Source: Aselliscus stoliczkanus (lineage: Eukaryota; Chordata; Mammalia; Chiroptera; Hipposideridae). Taken from it: a DNA stretch of 64,000 nucleotides. The translations under genes were made by a program, and so were the position numbers. The stretch is from contig CM066728.1 of the NCBI GenBank assembly GCA_033961575.1, positions 108,084,852 through 108,148,851 on the forward strand, in the 5' to 3' direction. The notes under the pieces were generated by a model. It saw nothing but the letters and a program-made list of their open reading frames with translations, did not search any database and was not told the origin of the DNA. How positions within the stretch are numbered: the stretch's first letter is position 1; each line of letters opens with the position of its first letter. Positions 32,831-45,116 of the stretch are shown piece after piece.

Positions 32831-34332
32831 GCCCCAGAATACCTTCTAGGTGTAATTGTTTCAATTCACCCAAGATCTAATTGCCTTGTTTGAGTCGCCA
32901 TATTGCTAGGAGCAGAATTCCGAGGAAATCATTAAATATAGATGTGGATTATAGGTACAATTATATATAGATATAGTTAATACAAAACTTTCAAAAGTAA
33001 GTGTACTTTACCTTGACATATCTTTACATCAACAAGGAACATGCAGAAGAATTTTCAAATGTATTTAGCAAATTAGAGTTCAATAGTTCGTTCACGTGGA
33101 TTAGTAAAAATAAGAGTTTTAATCAATAATTAGGGCAGAAGGCTTAAAGTTTGAAAGTCCATAAATTTGAAATTTATTATCAGCTTCACTTTTTAATTAT
33201 TTCTGATTCCTTCTTTATATATTTCAAATTGTACTTTTAAGAGAAGTTGAATTGCATAATAAAAAATCGATTATAAAACTCACTTCAAATGTTCCTCTAG
33301 TTCATGGTTTAAAACAAATATTTATCTTCTTTATGCAGAGGCATTAGATAATTCTCTTTTAACTTATTTGTATATTTATAGGTTAACTTTTAATTGTACA
33401 TCGTGATATGTAAGAGATTTAACAATTCTTTAACTTAACATATCAGTATCACAGGAATCTAAATGCATTAGGATGACCACTTTGGGGTATATTTAGTTTG
33501 CTATTATATAATATACTGTTCTGTCCATTATTAGTAGTTCTGAGGAGTCTAGTATGTTTTCTGCCTAAAACAATAAGGAATAAATTGTGGCAGTTATGGT
33601 TAGATTTTCCTTGCGTATATCAGCCTTCCATAACCATTTACAAAGGAGAATTACTTTGCACTGGCATTCAAGATTATACACAGCTTCTGGGAAATGCTGG
33701 AAGATGGAATTCAAGCAATAAGAACTAAATCTGCTCCCTCAGAGACCCCCAGGAAGGCTGTCCCCAGGGGAACCCAGGCTGCAGAGATGATCTGAGCGCG
33801 TGTGACACCATATCAAGAAGCATTTCAAAGGGTGAGTATAACAATAAGTACAGCAAAAACTGGCCCAAGAAGAAAAAAATGTAACCATAGCATCCTCTTT
33901 GGCTCAGCAGCAAACAATACACAATAATCTTTTAATAACAAAAATGTGGTAGACGCGGGTGTGAGTGAAACCTTGGTTACAATAAGAAGATGTTGGCAGA
34001 TGACATCTAAAAGTGATGAAGTGAGCTGGGAAGGAACGGGGTACAGGGCAGGCCATCTCCCAGTCCCAAAACCACACAACTGAGCTCTCATCAGGTCCAA
34101 CCTGGACCTGGTCAAGTCCATGTCGAAAAGCAAAGGTCAGAAAGACATAATCCACATCAGAAGGAGGATGAAAACCTGAAAGGTGCTGAGGGGTGAAGGG
34201 AATTAGCCCTTTCAATCCCATTGCTTGTGAAGTGAATAAATTTCACATAAGGAAACAAAAAACAAAATCCCATGCCAGGACTCATCATTTTAAGAAGGAA
34301 AATAAATACCACTGGAGTCAAAGAAGAGCTGA
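32831..34332. other. Unassigned AT-rich to mixed DNA
   Basis: 32850-33500 is AT-rich. 33720-34260 is more balanced and has overlapping minus-strand frames of 102 and 105 codons without any recognised domain. Confidence 0.4.
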
Positions 34333-34352
34333 AAGAGAGAGAGAGAGAGAGA

Positions 34353-34402
<50 letters not shown>
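34333..34402 (+). repeat. Compound (GA)n(TA)n microsatellite
   Basis: About 11 GA units followed by about 24 AT units, ending 12 bp before the SINE target-site duplication at 34415. The TA part can extrude as a cruciform and is likely length-variable. Confidence 0.95.
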
Positions 34403-34408
<6 letters not shown>

Positions 34409-34430
34409 GTATATAAGAAATGCCATATTG

Positions 34431-34849
34431 GGCCGGCAGAGTGGTGCGTTGGGTTAAGAGCTGGCTTGGGATGCCAGTGGCCCTGGTTCGGATCCCACAT
34501 ATGAGGGCCAGTGACACTGCCCTCTATAGCTAAGATGGTGAACAACAGCCCCACCTGGAGCTGGGCTGCTGTGAGTCCCCGGGGATGGCATAGCTGCAGC
34601 CCCCGCTGCAGTGGGCTGCCATAGGCTACAGTGAGTGGCCGGCAGCCGGTGTGAGCTGCCAAGAGCCGCTGTGAGCAGCCATCCAGAGGCCGACGGCCGA
34701 TCTGCCTCATCCGGGAAGAGTGCAATGACAATACCAACATGGGCCAGTGAAGCAATGTCCTCCACAACTAGACAGAAGAACACAAAAGGACAGCAACTTC
34801 TCTGCTCCCCTTCCCCAATTCCCCAATAAAAATCTTTAAAAAAAAAATG
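34431..34849 (+). mobile_element. tRNA-derived SINE, long form, copy 6
   Basis: Full-length plus-strand copy: head with the B box ggttcggatcc (34485-34495), body with 'gagctgccaagagccgctgtgag' at 34651-34673, and end 'ccccaataaaaatcttt' plus A-run. A 16-bp target-site duplication with two mismatches (aagaaatgccatattg, 34415-34430; aagcaatgccttattg, 34850-34865). The body contains an extra G/C-rich piece 'gggatggcatagctgcagcccccgctg' (34581-34607) that copy 1 lacks, so the long form itself varies. Frames of up to 149 codons on the minus strand are read through the antisense SINE. Confidence 0.93.
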
Positions 34850-34865
34850 AAGCAATGCCTTATTG

Positions 34866-35759
34866 ATTTGCTGCCAATATTATAAACAAATATAAAGAAA
34901 TGAAATGTGTTTACATAAGGAAAGACTTAGACTGTGGTCTGGTTCCATGAAGAGACTTATTTATCTGCATGGATTAACGTGGAAATTGATGTTTATTCAA
35001 AGAGGCCACGAAGGTCACAGTGATTCAGTTATCATATTGACATATACTCACTTGGATATAAGTACAAATGGAGAAAATTTATTTTATTAAAAAAAAATCC
35101 AGACTTCAACCACGCCAACTTGAGGGAAAGTCAGTGAAAAATTTTCCTGGTTACCCTTAGACAAAAAGCATTTAATTTTTTTTTCTACTCAGTGTATTAA
35201 GAACCACATGGGTTTAAATATTAATAACTGAAAGGAGCTAAACTCCCCCCCCACACACACACACACCTTTAAGCTTTCTGAATAAAATTTATTATTGGCT
35301 TGAAAACAGCTAGAGAAATTTTAGCCAAAGGCTATTTTTTTTCCAAAAACTTATAAGTGGCCAAGAACAAGAGTTTAGCATAAAAGTAACTCCACAAACA
35401 TAGCTAACCATATTCCATAGATCTTTCCTGCACTTTAGCTGCATAATGCAGACAGAAAATTAAACTGGAAAACGGTCAAAGGGAGAGAGTGGACCATTTT
35501 TATTATACGATGAAAGTTTTCTAATTCTACTGTAGAAGTTAAGATTTATGTGCGGATACATCTAAACACATATGTAGCTCTGTGTTGCAGAAATGACACA
35601 TACATTTTTCTGATAATAAGTAATGAAATTCCAATCAACACTGAGAAAGAGTCTCTTGTGAGCACCGTTCCCAGCTGCTCAGGCTCCCTGCTTCTTCACG
35701 CTCCTCGATGATCTGAGTTTTCTCTTAGTGCTATTACATCTGGCAGGGGCCTAGAGTTA
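34866..35759. other. Unassigned non-coding DNA
   Basis: A short C-run plus (AC)n lies at 35246-35267. No gene recognised. Confidence 0.45.
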
Positions 35760-36060
35760 TATTTCATTGCATAAATGTACAAAACATTTTTTAATAATCA
35801 GTCTCTTATGGAGAGACATTTAGGTAGTTTCCAATTTTTGCTGTGATGGAATGAATGTGTTGCAATGGAATCATTTTGAAGCAACTTTGGGCACTTTTCC
35901 GATTAGGTGGCTAGAAGTATAATCTTTGAGTCGAGGGAGAGGTGCATTTTTATATTGGAGTAATATTCATCTTGTAGTTTCCTTCCTACCTGCTGTCTCA
36001 GCCTAACCAACAGCCCCTCAGAACACGAGCATTATAACAGTCTCAGTGGGGGTCAGATGA
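35760..36060 (-). mobile_element. L1-like fragment, antisense
   Basis: The plus strand shows 'gagacatttaggtagtttccaatttttgct' (35813-35842) and 'ggctagaagtataatctttgagtcgagggagagg' (35909-35942), which resemble the antisense of an old L1 3' region. Diverged. Confidence 0.4.
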
Positions 36061-36159
36061 ACGGACAAAATGTCAGTTCTGTCTGAAGTACCAAAACTCT
36101 GTCTCTAAAGAAAGTATAATATATTTATCTAATTGAGGCAACTTCAGTATGGGCGAAGC

Positions 36160-36605
36160 CCAGGGTAAGCATGGGAAGCTATGGTAGGGGAGAGGATGCA
36201 GAAGATATCAGGGATAACCAGATCCCAGCTTCTTACATGCTACATCATAATATGGACTTTCCTGTGATGTCCAGAGGGAGACTTTGCAGGATTCTGTACT
36301 ATGAGGGATGTAATGAAAGATGTGCTTCAGAAGCACCACCATGGCAGCCACGTGGAACAGCACCTGCGTGGGATAAGGCCAATGGCAGCAAGGTGGAAGG
36401 AGTCTGTTGCCATGAGGGATGGGGACTTAGAAATGGACGGACCTCAGAAATTTTGGATAGATCACATACAAGCACCAGATTACATCACTGAGAGGAGAAG
36501 ACTTACCTTATGAACCCACAGAACACACGATGGAATATAAATTGAGGTGGTTTTAGGGCTCTAAGCTTTGGGGTGTTTTACTGCACAGCAGTGACACCTG
36601 AACTA
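36160..36605 (+). mobile_element. MLT1-like LTR remnant
   Basis: The 3' end 'gctctaagctttggggtgttttactgcacagcagtgacacctgaacta' (36559-36605) fits the usual MaLR LTR 3' pattern. The upstream part (36290-36480) fits loosely. The 106-codon frame at 36171-36491 lies inside it and is not a gene. Confidence 0.4.
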
Positions 36606-37140
36606 TTGGCCATGGCATTACTGTACAATGGGCTGGGTTGGCTCACTCTTCCCTTCTGGTTGCCATAGAGAGAAGAGCGCTGTGTTAACAGTCCCACCAG
36701 CAACCATGAGATGGGAAGAAAAGAGTTCCCCATGTGGAGATGGCTACTATAATCAATGATGGAGGAAAGACTGGCTGGGCGCACAGAACAAATGTGGGTT
36801 CCCACCTAGTGAAAGTGGGAAACAGAGGCCTGAGGATCAAGTCTCACACCACACCAGTGCTTAGTTGGCAGAGACAAAGAAAACACTGGAAACAAGTAGA
36901 GAACATACAATGGAGGAGCTCAGAAACTACAAATCTTGAAAGAGAAGAAGTATGCATTCCTTAAATTGCGTACAGCAGTACATCCTCATCAGGACAGCCT
37001 CTGTGACTCATTCCTTTTCTATGTGTTACTCTATGATAAGAGTATATTAAAGTGGGAAGATGGGGATGGTGCCCACACATGAAGACGGCAGGAAGTTTGT
37101 ACTTTCAGTAGCTGGGTAGAGTGAGTAGAATTGAAACTTA
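36606..37140. other. Unassigned non-coding DNA
   Basis: Nothing recognised. Confidence 0.45.
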
Positions 37141-37148
37141 CCCTCTAA

Positions 37149-37258
37149 TGGTGTGTGTCCAGAAAGCCTGGGAACAGAGATGAATATGCAAAACATCATC
37201 AAGCACATCTTCAATGTGAAAACCATTGTCCATGTTTCCAGACTTTATGGACACCTTG
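37149..37258. mobile_element. Short inverted-repeat DNA transposon (MITE), about 110 bp
   Basis: The left end 'ggtgtgtgtccagaaagcctgg' pattern (37150-37172) and the reverse complement of the right end (37230-37257, 'tttccagactttatggacacc') match over about 25 positions, with a 2-bp gap and a few mismatches. A unique centre of about 55 bp lies between. This is the structure of a non-autonomous Tc1/mariner-type element. No coding capacity. The 73-codon frame starting at 37226 only touches its right end. Confidence 0.55.
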
Positions 37259-37639
37259 CAATGTACTAAATACAATATTAAAATGACCTTAATTGATCAC
37301 TTAGCTCAAAAACAAGGGAAACCTTGTGTCAAGAAGTGGGCAACTCAAGCTGAATCCCTGGCAGCCCAAGGAGACATCGGATATGGACTCAGGAACAAGG
37401 GGTATAGGATTTTAAATCCTCTGAGGGGGCAAGTTCTGTGGCCTTAAACCCAAGAAGGGGGATAGTGCTGACTCCCTAACACAGAGCTGGGCTCTTTCCA
37501 ATGCTGCCAGTCTGAGCAAGTAAGGAAGGCCACCACCACTCAGATGTGGCAAGCGAGCGTGTGCCTCCAGGATTAAGACCCACTCAGCCTCTGAAAATCC
37601 AAGCTTTGAGAGGACAGGGTTGTTGACTCTTTGGTTGAC

Positions 37640-37706
37640 TTCTGGATCCAGCACCTACAGCAGTGCCTCACGCTAGGTGCTCAGTATATAGTTGTTGAAT
37701 TACGAA
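37640..37706 (+). repeat. L2 3' end fragment
   Basis: 'ccagcacctacagcagtgcctcacgctaggtgctcagtatatagttgttgaatta' (37649-37703) is the L2 3' terminal pattern. Confidence 0.65.
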
Positions 37707-39389
37707 AAGCTGTGTATTGAGTCTTTGCCACACAGGGGCATGGAGTCTGAATTCACATTACTTGCAAAAATCCCAGCCTGAGAGAATACTGGGAAACATG
37801 GCCCTCAATGAAACCAGCAACTTGAGCAGAATCCAAGGTAAAACCCTTCTGAATTGTTCATGTCCATTGAGCAGGCCCAGACACTCGTTGGGAGCTTGGA
37901 GGAGAGCACAAACCCCATGGCCTGTCAGCTGCGACATCATATCCCACCCTCTTACGGTCCTTGGGTTGGTCCCCTTGGTGCAGGCTTATCGTCTGTGAGA
38001 CCGGAGTCCATGCCTGGTTATTATGCAATTGCCCCTTTACTAGTCATTGCTCACACTCAACTGCAAAGCGTGTGGTAATGCTTCTGTTACTTTATGAGTG
38101 GAGAACGCCATGCTGGATTATGGGCATGGTGTGATCTGTGTTTTCCTCTGCAATTGGAAGACATGAGAGGATGAACTTCCTCTCACGCCCCTCTGAAAGG
38201 ATGCAGCATGTACCTGGAGGGGCTTCCTCTGGGCGAAGTCCCAGCACTGGAGTGGGCAGCATCTGCTCCCTGGGTGGACAGGGCTGGCTTGATGGCCGCT
38301 CACTTCCCCCACCTCCCCTTGGGCCTGATGAGAATAAGCACAGTTTGCCCTTCATGCATTCATGCTTAGGTTGAGTTTCTAAGAAATCGAATTCCAATCA
38401 AGATGTGAAAGTTTCTTTTTTGTCTTTAATGGGGAAATTTAGCTGAAGATCCTCAAAAGATTCCTTTTGGGGGATTATCTTTTGATGACTTTTGGTGATT
38501 TGGAGTGACAGTTGACAGAGTATTTGGATATTTTTAATGGGTTTTCATCATGGGAGATTTATTTTTCATGCTGATGTGAAGTCTCTGGTTATTACATTTC
38601 TGCAAATCAGCCTAGATAACATGTCAGTCCCATAAAAAGACAAATTGTGGACTTGAGTATCAACTCCCCACTCATGTTCTCAACAGAAGCTGGGAAATGA
38701 CGCATCCTAGGAGCCTTGGCAAGCAGTTAGGTCTTGTGGCATTTTCACTATTTTTTCTCTCTCTTTCTGAACTGTCAGGCTGATGGTCACTTCAGCAGCA
38801 CCTGTGGGAAAAACACCAGGGCCTCCTGTGGCCGGGGAGATGCAGGTCTGCACCCCCTGGGGAAGCTCCGGGGGCCTGAGGGCACCCACCAGCCCCCGAG
38901 CAGATGTTCTGTGTCCGAGATGATGAAAATCAGTGATGACTCCTGCTCCACAGCCCTCTGATTGGAATGCTCTGCAGGAAACACCGTGCTTGTAGTGTTT
39001 CTAGATTAAACACAAGGCAGGTCACAAAAACAAAGCAGCACATCATCCTAGCGTGGCGTCTGTCCCCCCAGTTTCTGAGCGGGGTCCTCAGACTCGTGGA
39101 CGGAGCTCTGTGGGGGCAGGAAAAGGTCTTCCAGCCACTGTCGCCACTTCCGTTCCTTTCACTTCCACCCTGACATTGATGGACGGTGCAGGCCGCGGTC
39201 ACTTTATTATTCTTTGTTCTTTTTGTGAAATTATCAACTTGATTGCCTGTATAATATTTGTATAACACATATAAGCACAAATACAAAAATTAAAATAATC
39301 AATATCATCAATAACTCCACCATCTAGCAATAAGTCTTTTAAAATTTTCGTTTATAATCTTTTATTTCTTCTGTCTCCATTTATCAGTC
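37707..39389. other. Unassigned DNA with a candidate splice acceptor
   Basis: At 38749-38779 a long pyrimidine tract ends in 'actgtcag', followed by an open frame to 38961 (about 60 codons after the AG) with no recognised domain. The shape is that of an exon start, but there is no downstream donor or homology that I can point to. The remainder holds nothing nameable. Confidence 0.35.
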
Positions 39390-39394
39390 TCAAT

Positions 39395-39600
39395 TACTAT
39401 CTTTTTAAAAATTAAATTTATTGGGGTGACATTGGTTAGTAAAATCATATAGGTTTCAAGCATACAGCTCTGTAACACATCATCAATATATTGCACTGTG
39501 CATTTACCACCCAAAGTCAAATTTCCTTCGGTCACCATATATTTGACCCCCTTTAACTTCTCCTACCTCCCCCACCCCACTTCTTATGTGAACAAGTTTC
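39395..39600 (-). mobile_element. L1 3' UTR end, minus strand (laurasiatherian type)
   Basis: The plus strand 'aatttattggggtgacattggttagtaaaatcatataggtttcaagc' (39415-39461) through 'caccacccaaagtcaaatttcc' (39508-39526) is the antisense of an L1 3' UTR that is common in laurasiatherian genomes as I remember them. The element is heavily 5'-truncated, about 200 bp. Confidence 0.6.
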
Positions 39601-42600
39601 CTTTTTATTGCTTCACAAAGCAACTGTTATAACAGAAAATAAGATGGTAACATGGCAAATAGGGAAGGTTTTTTCATATTTAAAATTTCCCAAGCACTAG
39701 TGACATACATAATAATTTCATAGGGAAAATAGACTTTGATTGTGGGAAGGAATGTGTAGAAAATGCATGAAAGGACTTTTGGAAACACCCTAAAGTAATG
39801 GCATGAAAGTGATTTAATAGGAGTACAGACTAAACTCCCAACACCAACAATCACTTCCCATCACTGTACAGGCTCACCTCCTGGGGGCTCACAGGCGAAG
39901 CAAGAGCCCCTGCACCCCAATGCATCACTAATAGACCTGTTTTGCTTACAGATCAGGGAAAAAAATAAAACAAAACATGAAGTCCACAAATTACTTACAG
40001 CAAACTTTTCCAGAAATAATTTACCCGAATCTGTTCAAGACAGCTTCATATGATGGAGACAGGAGGCTGGCTTCTGATTCAATTTAACGTGTAGGAGCAA
40101 AACTTAGGCTGAACCCCAAGACATTTTAATATGTCACTTCCTGCTGTCCCCAAACCACATATTGAGTCTCCAGGAAAGACAGGGGGCATCCACTGCCTGG
40201 ATGACATCAGGGCCATGTGGATGGAGTCCAGGGGAAGCTGAGGCGGAGAATGGCAGGTCCTCGCTGCTGTCCTCCCGCCCAGCCCCGGAGCCTGCCGATG
40301 CCACCATGGCGCCTCCCTGGAGGACAGCCACAGAGATCAGACCTCAGCACGAGGCACTTCAACTGCGAACGTTCAAATCCGAAAGAGTGCTTTCTTATTT
40401 TGTTTTCTTATTTCCAATGGGAACCGACAATGGTGGATTTAATATTTGATTAAAAATTCACATAAAAGAAAGTGACTCTAGAAGTCATAGAAAGTGGTAT
40501 TTCCACACGCCATTTGTAGGATACTATGTTTAACAGAGGGGCGAGCTCTTATTGCTTGATCTCTGAGCTGATCTAGCAAATTAATCGAACCCAAGGAGGG
40601 GTTGACTGGGGGTTTGATGAGGGGGCAGAGTGATAGGACAGAGTGGTAGCACTTACCTAACCTGTGGGATCTGACACTATCTCCAGGTAGATTGTCTCAG
40701 AATTGAGTTGAATTGGAGGACACCTGGGTGATGTTGGGGAATTGCTTGGTGTGAGGGGAAATCCCACACATGGGAACTTGGTGCAAAACTGTCGCCACAG
40801 CTTGAGAAAGCCTAGAGAAGGCAGTTCAAGTTTTTGTTGTTGTTGTTTGTTGTTTTTGGTGGACTGTGCAGTGACACTGTCGTCTTTAACAGACAGTTCA
40901 GTGTAGAGAAAAGTGTGACAGAAGGAAGACTGCAGATAGCACAGGAAGTTGTCAATCACTCCACCTCATGGGGTCATCCTGACTCTGACTCACCCGTGTT
41001 TACACAAGTCCAAATCTGAGTATGAGTGCATATGTTTTTTTTTTAAAAAAGAAATCCTACTGAAAACTAAGGATCAAAGAACTAATTAAAGGGGGACACT
41101 CAGCGCACTGCTACCCAGGTCCTTTCATTACTAAGATTACAGGATAGGTAGATGATGAAAGCATTCAGAATTTCAAAAATATCATGCCATAATGGCAAAT
41201 AATACACATTCTATGGAAAAGAAGAGTTATCCGAAGTTGTTTTATTTTATAACAGTCCCTTAATGTTTGCTCCCCAGCAACAATTGCCAAAGATTCTGAT
41301 CATTCTGTTACAGAGTCAAAAGGAGGTGCAGCCGGGAACCCAACGAAGGTGAAGAGATGTTGCTCCATCAGGCCCCCCATGACCCTGGGCCTGCCCCCCA
41401 GCCTCCAGAACTCTTGGCATTCTCAGGAGTGTCAAGCGTGGAGTTCATGGAATGAATTTTCCACTTATCCCTCTTAGCCTCTGTGTTCTGAGTTCAGAAG
41501 GGAAACCTGTTGTGATTGATTCCTGCACCCTTGACAATGACTGTCACTCCCATCCTGGCCTGGTTACCATGGTGCCCAGAGCTCACAGAAGCTTCCAGAT
41601 GTGCAATACTCTGCTCTGCTGTCCCCAACTGCATCACTTTAGACAAAGTAACAGCTCACTTCCTGACTGACCCCTGAACAGGTAGTTATAATTTATTCTC
41701 CCATTATTGACAGGGTGGTACTTGCCTTGCAGCCTCCAGATAACTCACTGTGGCCTGTGTTCCCGTGGGGGGCACCCTGGGACCAAGGTTATTACAGGCC
41801 ATTTTTCTTTGAGGCCATTTAACCCCTGCCAAAGGGCAATGTCAGTACTCCTCCAGAGGATGCTGACATCTCCTTTGGGAGCTTCCTCACAACTCAGGGA
41901 CGAGTGTGGAGGGATTTATCCAGCAACAAGAAAATACTACCTGTGGATCTGCTTTCCAGGCCAATGTCTCAGTCCACAGTCTCTGCCAGTGCGTTGGCAT
42001 TTATCAAGCTTCCACCATGTGAATAAAGCCAGTAGGGAGGTATGTGATCACTCAGAATCTTTCATGTATCATTATGTCTATATGAGGTCTGCAGACGTTT
42101 TCTACAACTAAATATGTAAATAAATCATTCTTTTGATCATTCCGAGAAATGAGTATTATAGCATATTTTACACCAAATAACTTGTTTTGCTTGATTTATT
42201 TTTTTCACTAAGAGTTAGTGGTATCTAAAAATAAATGCAATTATTGAAATAAAGATTTTTTCTATTGTCCCCAAATAACTGGCACAAATTAAACCACTGA
42301 ATGGCCAAACAAGTGGCTGCATCTCAACACCAATGAGGTCAACACCCTTCCCCTGCCCTGTGGACCTCCTTTCCTACATCTCCCTTCACTCATACTCTGG
42401 CCATTATTTATTCCACAGTGAAACAGTATAAGATTCAAAACAAAACAAAACAAACTCCATGAATACTGAATAGGAGGCGGCCTTTTATGGAGGAGTGAAA
42501 AAGTCCAACTCACTACATAGATTATGGCAATTCTTGTCATCCTTCAGGACAGTTTCAGAGGATTCCAGCCCAGGCTCCTGTTTGGATAAAGAATTGCTGG

Positions 42601-43707
42601 CTTCTGTGGTGAGCTTATCTCAACAAATGTGGCTATTGATTCTGCCAGGTGAAGTGAAAGCCATCCCTCATCCGGTCCTCTAGAGGCAGGGGACAATAAC
42701 TTTATACAGATAATGGTGTGGCATTATCAGTGAGGAATGCCCCGGGTTCCACCACAATCGCAGAGGTGATTTTCAGTATATTGGCATAGCCAGTTTCATA
42801 ATCATCTAGTTTTATGAAAGTAGAGTGTTACAATTTTGCATTTGTAACAATAATTATGACATTATTCATATTATGAGATGCTTTCTGAGAGAGATTTACC
42901 TTATAATAATGAGTTCCCCAGTGCAATTCAAAAATTTACTCATTGTGATTAAAACCAATTTCTTCTGTGTACATGTGTTGATTTTACAAGTTTTTATTAC
43001 TTGTTCTTAAAAAGCCTGTGCTTTAATGGGTGGTTCCTTTCATACAAATTAAGATGCTCATTCTCCACCCCACCCCCAACCCCCACATAGTCAAGCACTT
43101 GCTGAACTGAGCGAGCAGACTGCTTTGACAGATGTCCTCGTTTCCAGGTGCCAACTGCACCCTTTCTCTCTAATTCACCTGGCCACTTGTCATGTTGTAA
43201 GTGCCTTTTTGGTGAACCAGACCTCAGTCTTCTAGCGCTGAGGTGCGTCACCACTGGTCAGATTTAAGCACTTTGGAAGACAGAAAACACAACATGAAAA
43301 TATATGGGTCTATAAGACATCCCAATGGCCCTGCCAGGAAATCAGTGGTGCCTGTCAGCCATTTACTGCTGCTCCTCTCCAAACACAGTCCCACTACCTT
43401 CCTGGGTGATGAATTAGCTGGCCTCGCTCACTAGGTATTTCTCCTTTTCCAGCTGAGGGGATGTTAAACGGTGTCAGGAGAGGGTGCTGGAGGGACAGTG
43501 CATGCAAAGGGCCCTTTTATGTTTGTACCAGAGTGGTGTTCCTTCTGCTTGCTCTACAGCTGCCACAATGATACCTGCAGGACGTACAAGGATGTTTGCC
43601 TTCTAGCGAGTTTGTCCCCAATCCTGGGCAGTCAGATGTAGACCAGTTCTAATCTGGGGCAACTCAACCCCTTTTATACTATCTCATGGGCTGAAACAGG
43701 GGAAGGG

Positions 43708-43708
<1 letters not shown>
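39601..43708. other. Unassigned non-coding DNA
   Basis: A long interval without a nameable element. At 40300-40452 a strong Kozak context (gccaccatgg, ATG at 40306) opens a 47-residue frame without homology. A 134-codon frame at 41707-42111 (+) has no recognised domain. A T-run lies at 41035-41043. Confidence 0.35.

Positions 43709-43767
<59 letters not shown>
43709..43767 (+). repeat. (GA)n microsatellite
   Basis: About 29 uninterrupted GA units, the longest pure dinucleotide tract in the window apart from the (TA)n at 34355. A homopurine-homopyrimidine tract of this length can form triplex (H-) DNA. Confidence 0.95.
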
Positions 43768-43771
<4 letters not shown>

Positions 43772-43900
43772 GGAAATGTTCAGGTAGGAAATCGATGGTC
43801 AACAGGAGATTGGTTTGGGAAATGGTTTAGTCACAGACATGTGAGTATGTGAGTGAGTTCAGGCTTTGACGTGTTGAGTTAATGTGACAGCAATGTCACC

Positions 43901-44515
43901 CAGAGCTTTGGCTGTTGAGAACCATGCTTCGGTGACCACGGAGTGAAGGTATCTCTTTGAGGTCCTGGTTCCAATTCTTTTACATGTTTACCAAGAAGTG
44001 GGACTGCTGGATCATGTAGCAGTTTTCTTTTTAATGTTTTGAGGAAACTCCACACTGTTTTCCACAGTGCCTGCACCATTTTAGTGTCTCGCCAACAGTG
44101 TACAAAGGTTTTAATTTCTCCACATCGTCGCCAATACTTACTATTTATTTTTTTAATAGCCATGCTAACAAGTGCGAGGTCATATCTAACTGTGTAGCTT
44201 TGATTGGCATTTCCCTAATGATTAGTGATGTTGAGCATCTTTTCACACTCTTTTTGGCCACTTGTATATTTTTGGAGAAAAGTCTATGTAATTTCTTTGC
44301 CCATGTTTTAATTGGGTTGTATTATGAGTTCCTTATATGTTTTGGATATTAACTCACTATAATACATATAGTTTTGTAAATATGTCCCCCCATGCTATAG
44401 TTGGCTTTTCATTTTGTTGATTGTTTTTCTTGCTGTGTAGATTTTTAGTTTGATATAGTCCCACTTATCTAGTTTTGCTTTTTTTTGCCTGTGCCTTTGA
44501 TGTCATGTCCAGGAA
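43901..44515 (-). mobile_element. L1M with 5' inversion: inverted upstream segment
   Basis: Antisense L1M covering the end of ORF2. The minus-strand frame at 44163-43879 reads WKTVWSFLKTLKRKLLHDPA-like sequence, the usual C-terminal ORF2 region, followed by PLLGKHVKE. In sense coordinates this piece ends at 'aacagccaaagctctgg', precisely where the following sense segment begins, so the two pieces are consecutive parts of one L1 3' end. No poly-T lies at its left edge, as expected if this is the inverted 5' part and not an independent minus-strand insertion. Confidence 0.85.
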
Positions 44516-45116
44516 ATCAACAAATGTCTATCTATGGATAAATGAATAAAGAAAATGTGATACATGCATATCATTGAACATTATTCAACCTTAGAAAAGG
44601 AAATTCTTCCATATGCAACTTCATGGATGAAGGAAGATATGCGAGGTGAACTAAGTCAGACACAGAAGCGCAAATCCTGCATGATTCCACTTATATGAAG
44701 AATCTAAAATGGTCAGACTCAGAGAAGCAGAGTAGAATTGGTGGTGCCTGAGGGTGGGTGGAGGAGGAAATGGGGAGATGCTATTCGTGGGCCTAAGTTT
44801 CTGCTACGCAAGATGATGAAGTTCCCATGATTTGATTACAGTATTGAGCCTACAGTGAACAATAGTGTTGTGTGCATTTAATATTTTGCTTAAAGTCTAG
44901 TTCTCACATTAGGTGTTCTTATTACAATTAAGAACAATAAAACAAAAACATAAAGGAGCAGGAGAAAATTGGGGAGGTGATAGATATACTTATTGTCTCG
45001 ACTGTGGTTGGTTGTGTGGGAGAATATGTATGTTGGGGCTAATTAGGTTGTATACTTTCAATATGTACAGTTTCTTGTGTATCAATTATACCTCAGTAAA
45101 GCTATTTATGCAAAAA
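44516..45116 (+). mobile_element. L1M with 5' inversion: 3' segment, sense
   Basis: Sense L1M from 'aaatgtctatctatggataaatgaataaag' (44522-44551) through 'catgattccacttatatgaa' (44680-44699) and the 3' UTR, to 'tcaattatacctcagtaaagct' (45081-45102) near the A-rich end. Together with 43901-44515 it makes about 1.2 kb of L1 3' sequence interrupted only by the orientation switch. Confidence 0.85.

Noticed and set aside
40306..40452. Small protein start with a perfect Kozak context (gccaccatgg)
   Set aside because: Only 47 codons, no homology that I recognise and no flanking gene structure.
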